Below are positions 13,029 through 16,840 of a DNA stretch of 16,840 nucleotides, one piece after another. Position numbers and translations under genes: made by a program. A model generated the notes under the pieces. That model saw nothing but the letters and a program-made list of their open reading frames with translations. It was not told the DNA's origin and ran no database searches. Source of the DNA: JAGOTP01 sp964415465. GTDB lineage: Bacteria > Patescibacteriota > Patescibacteriia > 2-12-FULL-60-25. The stretch covers positions 1 to 16,840 of the forward strand of contig CAYQAL010000018.1 of NCBI GenBank assembly GCA_964415465.1, in the 5' to 3' direction. Position 1 is the first letter of the stretch; every line of letters starts with the position of its first letter.

Positions 13029-13122
13029 GGCTACCTCGGTGTGTGGGAAAGAATGCGTTGCGTGCCTCTGTAAAGCGATTCAGAAACGAGCGACAGGGAG
13101 TGTGGCGATTGCAGACGGTTTT

Positions 13123-13134
13123 TGTCAAATGACA
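13123..13134. promoter_or_regulatory. Palindrome between the divergent 12396 ORF and galU
   Basis: TGTCA-AA-TGACA is a perfect 5-bp inverted repeat with a 2-bp centre, 30 nt before the galU ATG and within the shared divergent promoter region. It overlaps a TTGTCA that could be the galU -35 and, on the other strand, a TTGACA. It is a candidate operator; the evidence is only position and symmetry. Confidence 0.35.
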
Positions 13135-13164
13135 TGATCGTGTACCCTACAGCCAATTCCCCAT

Positions 13165-14046
13165 ATGTCTACTTCTTCCTCTCGCCAATCTGTCCGTAAA
13201 GCGGTTATTCCGGTGGCTGGGTTTGGTACGCGCTTTTTGCCGTTTACCAAGGCCATGCCGAAAGAAATGTTGCCAATCATCGACACGCCCGTCATTCAAT
13301 ATGTGGTGGAAGAAGCGGTAGCATCTGGGATTACGGACATTATTTTGGTAACGAGTTACGCTAAGCGCCCGGTGGAGGATCACTTTGATACAAACTCTGA
13401 CCTTGAGGCGTGGCTAGAGAAGCAGGGAAAAGAGGAGCAACTCGAACAGGTGCGGAAGATTTCAAGCATGGCGAACTTTATTTATGTTCGTCAGAAGGGG
13501 CCGTATGGAAATGCGACGCCAGTGGCGAATGTGGCGCATCTCGTTGGAGATGAGCCGTTTGCGGTGATGTGGGGTGACGAGATCTTCCGGGGAAAGCGTC
13601 CACGTTTGCGCCAGATGATGGATGTCTTTGAAACGTATGGTGATCCGGTGTTGGGGCTTATTCCAACCGACGAAGAGGGGACGAAGAAGTTCGGTATCAT
13701 CGATCCAGCCGAAACGATTCGTCCAGGGCTCCATCGCTTAAATCGCGTGGTCGAAAAACCAGGGCCTGAGAAGGCGCCGTCCCGGCTAGCCTCGATTGGT
13801 TCGTATATTCTCACGCCAGATATTTTTGAGATCTTGAAAACGTTGAAATCCGGGCACGCAGGCGAATACTTTTTACCAGATGCGATTCATGAGCTGATTC
13901 AGAAGCGTCCGGTGTATGGCTATGAGTTAGAAGGGACGTGGTTCGATACGGGATCAAAGATTGGGTGGTTAAAAGCAAACATCGCCATGGGTCTGGAACG
14001 AGAAGACTTAGCGCCCCAAGTCAGAGCCATGCTACAATCGCTTTGA
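13165..14046 (+). CDS. galU: UTP-glucose-1-phosphate uridylyltransferase
   Basis: GalU makes UDP-glucose from UTP and glucose-1-phosphate, the donor for surface polysaccharides and glycolipids. The product has 293 residues, the usual length. The nucleotide-binding signature GFGTRFLPFTKAMPKEMLPI is at 20-39, MWGDE carries a metal-binding Asp, VVEKP follows the central sheet, and EGTWFDTGSKIGWLKAN near the C terminus is the family closing motif. The stretch that in proteobacterial GalU reads LGLGHAV is here KGPYGNATPV. ATG 13165 lacks a Shine-Dalgarno. The lipoprotein gene follows after 3 nt, so the two are surely co-transcribed. Confidence 0.95.
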   Translation: MSTSSSRQSVRKAVIPVAGFGTRFLPFTKAMPKEMLPIIDTPVIQYVVEEAVASGITDIILVTSYAKRPVEDHFDTNSDLEAWLEKQGKEEQLEQVRKISSMANFIYVRQKGPYGNATPVANVAHLVGDEPFAVMWGDEIFRGKRPRLRQMMDVFETYGDPVLGLIPTDEEGTKKFGIIDPAETIRPGLHRLNRVVEKPGPEKAPSRLASIGSYILTPDIFEILKTLKSGHAGEYFLPDAIHELIQKRPVYGYELEGTWFDTGSKIGWLKANIAMGLEREDLAPQVRAMLQSL

Positions 14047-14049
14047 CCT

Positions 14050-15474
14050 ATGCCTCGTGCTTCGTTCTTTCTTCGTTTTGGTGCGGTCGTGTCGCTCCTG
14101 GCTCTGCTTGGAGCGGGTTGCGGCAAGGCACCAGATCCAACCGCTGCAGAAGCGTCCAAGCCTGTCGCGTTGGAAATGTGGGGGGTTGTTGATGACACGG
14201 ATGTCTATCAGCCGGTCATTGATGCGTACCGCAAAGCGCATCCGAACATTCAGATTACGTATCGTCGGTTACGTTTGGAGGAGTATGAGCAGAAGCTGCT
14301 CGAAGGGTTCGCGGATGATCGCGGTCCAGACCTCTTTTTGATTCATAATGATTGGACAGGAAAGTATCTTTCGAAGATTCAGCCAATGCCAAAAACGGTA
14401 AAGATCGGATCGCTCACGGTTTCCGGTTCCTTTGGCACGAATCGCAGCTGGACGTTAGTGGAAGAGCCGACCATTTTGCTTCGCGACTATCGTAACCAAT
14501 ACGCTGACGTCGTAAGTCACGACACAATTCGTCGTGTTGCGACGAACATTCCAGAGCCAGGCATGGCGCCGATCATGGAAGACAAGATTGTCGGCATGCC
14601 GATCTCGGTTGATACGCTTGCCATGTACTACAACAAGGACTTGTTGAATGCGGCAGGCGTGTTGGAGCCAGCCACCAATTGGATCGACTTCCAGGCGCAG
14701 GTGCAGCGGATCGTGAAGTTGGACCAAGACGGGCAAAACTTTGCTCAGATGGCTGTGGCCTTGGGAACGGGTAACAACATTTCCCGCGCCGTCGACATTC
14801 TGACGATTTTGATGGTCCAAAATGGCGCGAAGATGGCCAACGATTTTGGTGTCCCAACCTTTCACGTGATGCCGATGGAGTTATCCAGCATGCGTGAAGA
14901 GCCACCAGCGTACTCGGCGCTCTCGTTCTACACCGATTTCGCTAACCCAAATAAGGAGACCTATACCTGGAATGCGGCTCAGCCGGAATCACTCGATGCT
15001 TTCACCCAAGGGAAGACCGCCTTCTACTTTGGCTATGCTTACGACCTCGCAACGATCAAAGCGCGCGCGCCGAAGTTGAACCTCGGAATCGCCAAGTTGC
15101 CACAGGTTTCAGAGAGCTCAGAGAAGAACATGGCGAACTACTGGTTCTGGACGGTGGCCAAGAAATCGCAAAGTAGCGATGCTGCTTGGCATTTCTTGAA
15201 CTATCTGACGAAGCCGGAGAACTCGAAGTTGGTGTTAGACATCATGAAGCGTCCAGCCGCCCGCAAAGCGCTCCTTGCTCCACAGCTTGACGATGAACAG
15301 ATCGGTGTTTTTGCTTCACAGGTTCTGACGTCACTGTCTTGGTACAAGGGGAATGATCCAAACACGGTGCGCGAGGCGTTTACGCAGCTGATTGCTGATA
15401 CGTTGAATCCACGCGTGGAGCTGGCTGTCTCGATGCGAAATGCGGTCGCACGAATTGCTCAGACCATCCAATAG
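14050..15474 (+). CDS. Extracellular solute-binding lipoprotein (family 1, sugar-type)
   Basis: A 474-residue periplasmic/surface-binding protein. It has a lipoprotein signal peptide with lipobox LGAGC and lipidated Cys at residue 24. An ABC-type solute-binding fold follows: ALEMWGVVDDTDVYQPVIDAYRKAHPNIQI near the start, DLFLIHNDW, GMPISVDTLAMYYNKDLLNAAG, FTQGKTAFYFGYAYDL and NYWFWTVAKKS. These are family-1 (maltose/glycerol-phosphate type) landmarks. No ABC permease or ATPase gene is in the window, so the partner and ligand are unknown. It starts 3 nt after galU without its own Shine-Dalgarno, suggesting translational coupling and a shared carbohydrate theme. It could be a non-transport surface binder. 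Confidence 0.9.
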   Translation: MPRASFFLRFGAVVSLLALLGAGCGKAPDPTAAEASKPVALEMWGVVDDTDVYQPVIDAYRKAHPNIQITYRRLRLEEYEQKLLEGFADDRGPDLFLIHNDWTGKYLSKIQPMPKTVKIGSLTVSGSFGTNRSWTLVEEPTILLRDYRNQYADVVSHDTIRRVATNIPEPGMAPIMEDKIVGMPISVDTLAMYYNKDLLNAAGVLEPATNWIDFQAQVQRIVKLDQDGQNFAQMAVALGTGNNISRAVDILTILMVQNGAKMANDFGVPTFHVMPMELSSMREEPPAYSALSFYTDFANPNKETYTWNAAQPESLDAFTQGKTAFYFGYAYDLATIKARAPKLNLGIAKLPQVSESSEKNMANYWFWTVAKKSQSSDAAWHFLNYLTKPENSKLVLDIMKRPAARKALLAPQLDDEQIGVFASQVLTSLSWYKGNDPNTVREAFTQLIADTLNPRVELAVSMRNAVARIAQTIQ

Positions 15475-15483
15475 TTTCAAAGC

Positions 15484-15506
15484 GTCGCTGAATCAGATAT
15501 CATAGG
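15484..15506 (+). promoter_or_regulatory. Possible promoter of the Cys-rich protein gene
   Basis: A TATCAT -10-like box (about 15498-15503, 5 of 6) lies just before the AGGGAGG Shine-Dalgarno. The best -35 is weak (TTTCAA about 17 bp upstream). The gene may instead be read from galU. Confidence 0.3.
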
Positions 15507-15518
15507 GAGGAATTCTCT

Positions 15519-16840
15519 ATGCTCGTTCTTTTTCGGTGGCTCAAGCACGCAGGCGTCGCAGGCCTGTTCGCGTTCGTTGCTGCGCTCGGCGTCGCATCCT
15601 TGCCTTCGGTGGTGGATGCGGCGTCTTGTTCGTTTCAATGCGCAATCCTGTATAACGAAGCATCTGGAGCTCCGTCGTCGTGTAGCACCGCGCGAGACTG
15701 TGCAAATGATTGTCGGCGCCAATGTCAGAACTTTGGGTGGTATCCATCAACCACACCTCCAACCTGTACTCCGCTCGCTGGACGGTCGGGAGCGGGAGTT
15801 TGTACGGGCTGTAACTGTATTCCAAATCGCATTATTGAGTGTCCGGTGGGTGAAGAAGGGAATGGAAGTTGTGGACGAGACTGCTTCACGTTATGCGGTC
15901 CGGAAGGAACGGGCGGTCGAACGGTGCTAAGCCCTGCGCAGCGCATTGCCTGTCGAGCAAGAAATCCATCCCCAACATGTGTCGCCTCGAACGCGGATAA
16001 CTGCCGTACCTGTGTTCGAGATTGTATGAACGGTGCGGCGATGAGCGGGTCAGCGGGTGTCCCGTCGGAATGTTTTCGAGCGTGTGAATCAACCGCGCAA
16101 GGGGAAGCAGCTCCTGCCTGTCGTGGGATTCCACAAGAGCAAGCAATTCAAGGCCTAACCTCGGCTCCAGATGGAGCGATCAGTGGTTCGGGTGAGCGAC
16201 GAAGCCGTATTCAGTCGGGTGTTTCGCCGTCGGCGAGTGAGGCGGCTGCATTGCGGCCAGGCGAATGTGCGGATCGTGCCGCTCGAGCGGATGCGGCAAA
16301 TGCTTCTTTAATCCGTATGGTGGAGGCACAGGATCCAAGTTACGCCTCAACAACCTGGACGTGTCGGCGCATGTGTTCCAATACACAGGAGTCGAGCTGC
16401 GTGCAGGGCGGGTGTCCAGGGGATTCCACCATTCGGTGTTGTCCACCAGCGCTCGGAATTGCGCCAACGCTCCAATGTGGAGCAGCCGGAGCGACTAATG
16501 GAGCCACCCCTGGAGCAAACGGAGGTACAACGTCGGACACTTCGTCGAACTCCACGGGAGATGCGGGATCATCTAATACCGGAGGCACAAACACCGGTAG
16601 CGCTGGCGGAGGAAGTACGGTAGTTGGAGCGAGTAACATCGTGGCCGATTCGGGCGGGCTTACGCGTCTCATTTTGCCGTCGTGTATAGAAGATGGTTCC
16701 TGCCAGTTGTCAGATTTCATGCAGCTTGGACTAAACCTCGTGCGCTTCTTGTTTGGTATGGCGGGCGTCTTACTGCTCGTCGTCTTCGTCTACGCTGGAA
16801 TCGAGTACTTGATCGCGGCGGATGCCTCGAGTGTGAAATC
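15519..16840 (+). CDS. Secreted Cys-rich protein with pilin-like (VirB2/TrbC-type) membrane segment, 3' end cut by window edge
   Basis: The frame is open from ATG 15519 to the window end (440 residues). A perfect AGGGAGG Shine-Dalgarno lies 8 nt upstream. A Sec signal peptide covers about 1-35 (hydrophobic 11-29, VVDA|A). Residues 37-320 contain 30 cysteines, many in repeated C-x3-C units: CANDCRRQC (61-69), CGRDCFTLC (118-126), CRTCVRDC (162-169), CFRAC (185-189) and CRRMC (282-286). A Gly/Ser/Thr/Asn linker (about 322-370) leads to two more cysteines (389, 395) and a hydrophobic helix (about 405-432), with sequence (LVRFLFGMAGVLLLVVFVYAGIEYLIAA) typical of VirB2/TrbC-like pilin proteins of Patescibacteria. 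A second helix would be expected beyond the edge. Function unknown; likely surface-exposed and disulphide-bonded. Confidence 0.82.
   Translation, partial: MLVLFRWLKHAGVAGLFAFVAALGVASLPSVVDAASCSFQCAILYNEASGAPSSCSTARDCANDCRRQCQNFGWYPSTTPPTCTPLAGRSGAGVCTGCNCIPNRIIECPVGEEGNGSCGRDCFTLCGPEGTGGRTVLSPAQRIACRARNPSPTCVASNADNCRTCVRDCMNGAAMSGSAGVPSECFRACESTAQGEAAPACRGIPQEQAIQGLTSAPDGAISGSGERRSRIQSGVSPSASEAAALRPGECADRAARADAANASLIRMVEAQDPSYASTTWTCRRMCSNTQESSCVQGGCPGDSTIRCCPPALGIAPTLQCGAAGATNGATPGANGGTTSDTSSNSTGDAGSSNTGGTNTGSAGGGSTVVGASNIVADSGGLTRLILPSCIEDGSCQLSDFMQLGLNLVRFLFGMAGVLLLVVFVYAGIEYLIAADASSVK

Noticed and set aside
12564..13073. 169-codon plus-strand ORF opposite the two-TM orphan
   Set aside because: The minus frame has a Shine-Dalgarno and coherent transmembrane helices; the plus frame is Asp/Glu/Gly-rich antisense.
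1..16840. CRISPR array, insertion sequence or transposase
   Set aside because: No regularly spaced direct repeats and no transposase-like product were seen on either strand.

Overview
The window looks like a replication-origin neighbourhood of a small, streamlined bacterium, most likely a member of the Patescibacteria (Candidate Phyla Radiation). This placement is an inference. It rests on the dnaN-dnaA-rpmH-rnpA-yidD set, a YidD that reads SPDH(G) at the point where family members continue into the conserved Cys-rich part, short no-frills housekeeping proteins, and a Cys-rich secreted protein ending in a VirB2/TrbC-like pilin segment. TGA is used as a stop (for example galU and the orphan ORF at 12396), so the code is standard table 11. 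The two runs of exactly 100 N are assembly gaps; one interrupts yidD and the other ychF.

Layout. On the minus strand, reading leftwards: a DUF4173-type membrane protein (5009-3504), dnaA (3291-1882) and dnaN (987 to the left edge). DnaA boxes lie in front of dnaA (3358-3396). A second, looser cluster with a G-quadruplex-capable run lies between dnaA and dnaN (1045-1317). Divergently, on the plus strand, come rpmH, rnpA and yidD. A bidirectional terminator separates them from a minus-strand group: nfo (endonuclease IV), a DUF167 protein and a YggT-family protein. Then come a polytopic membrane protein (7724-8725), a strongly structured untranslated region with an attenuator-like architecture, an orphan ORF (8931-9359), trigger factor (minus), another small orphan ORF (minus), ychF (plus, gapped), an orphan two-TM protein (minus), galU followed after 3 nt by a solute-binding lipoprotein, and finally the 5' part of a 32-cysteine secreted protein with a pilin-like C-terminal membrane segment.

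Two gene populations are visible. The housekeeping genes mostly lack Shine-Dalgarno sequences, and several have a promoter -10 box only 9-17 nt before the ATG, implying leaderless or nearly leaderless mRNAs. Interspersed singly between them are four short orphan ORFs (1380-1748, 8931-9359, 10939-11187, 12396-13028) that look richer in G/C at third codon positions. They have no recognisable domain, three of the four have a well-spaced Shine-Dalgarno, and all sit beside strong hairpins. The most unusual items for follow-up are the structured leader at 8722-8930, the Cys-rich pilin-like protein at the right edge, and the G-rich/DnaA-box region between dnaA and dnaN.
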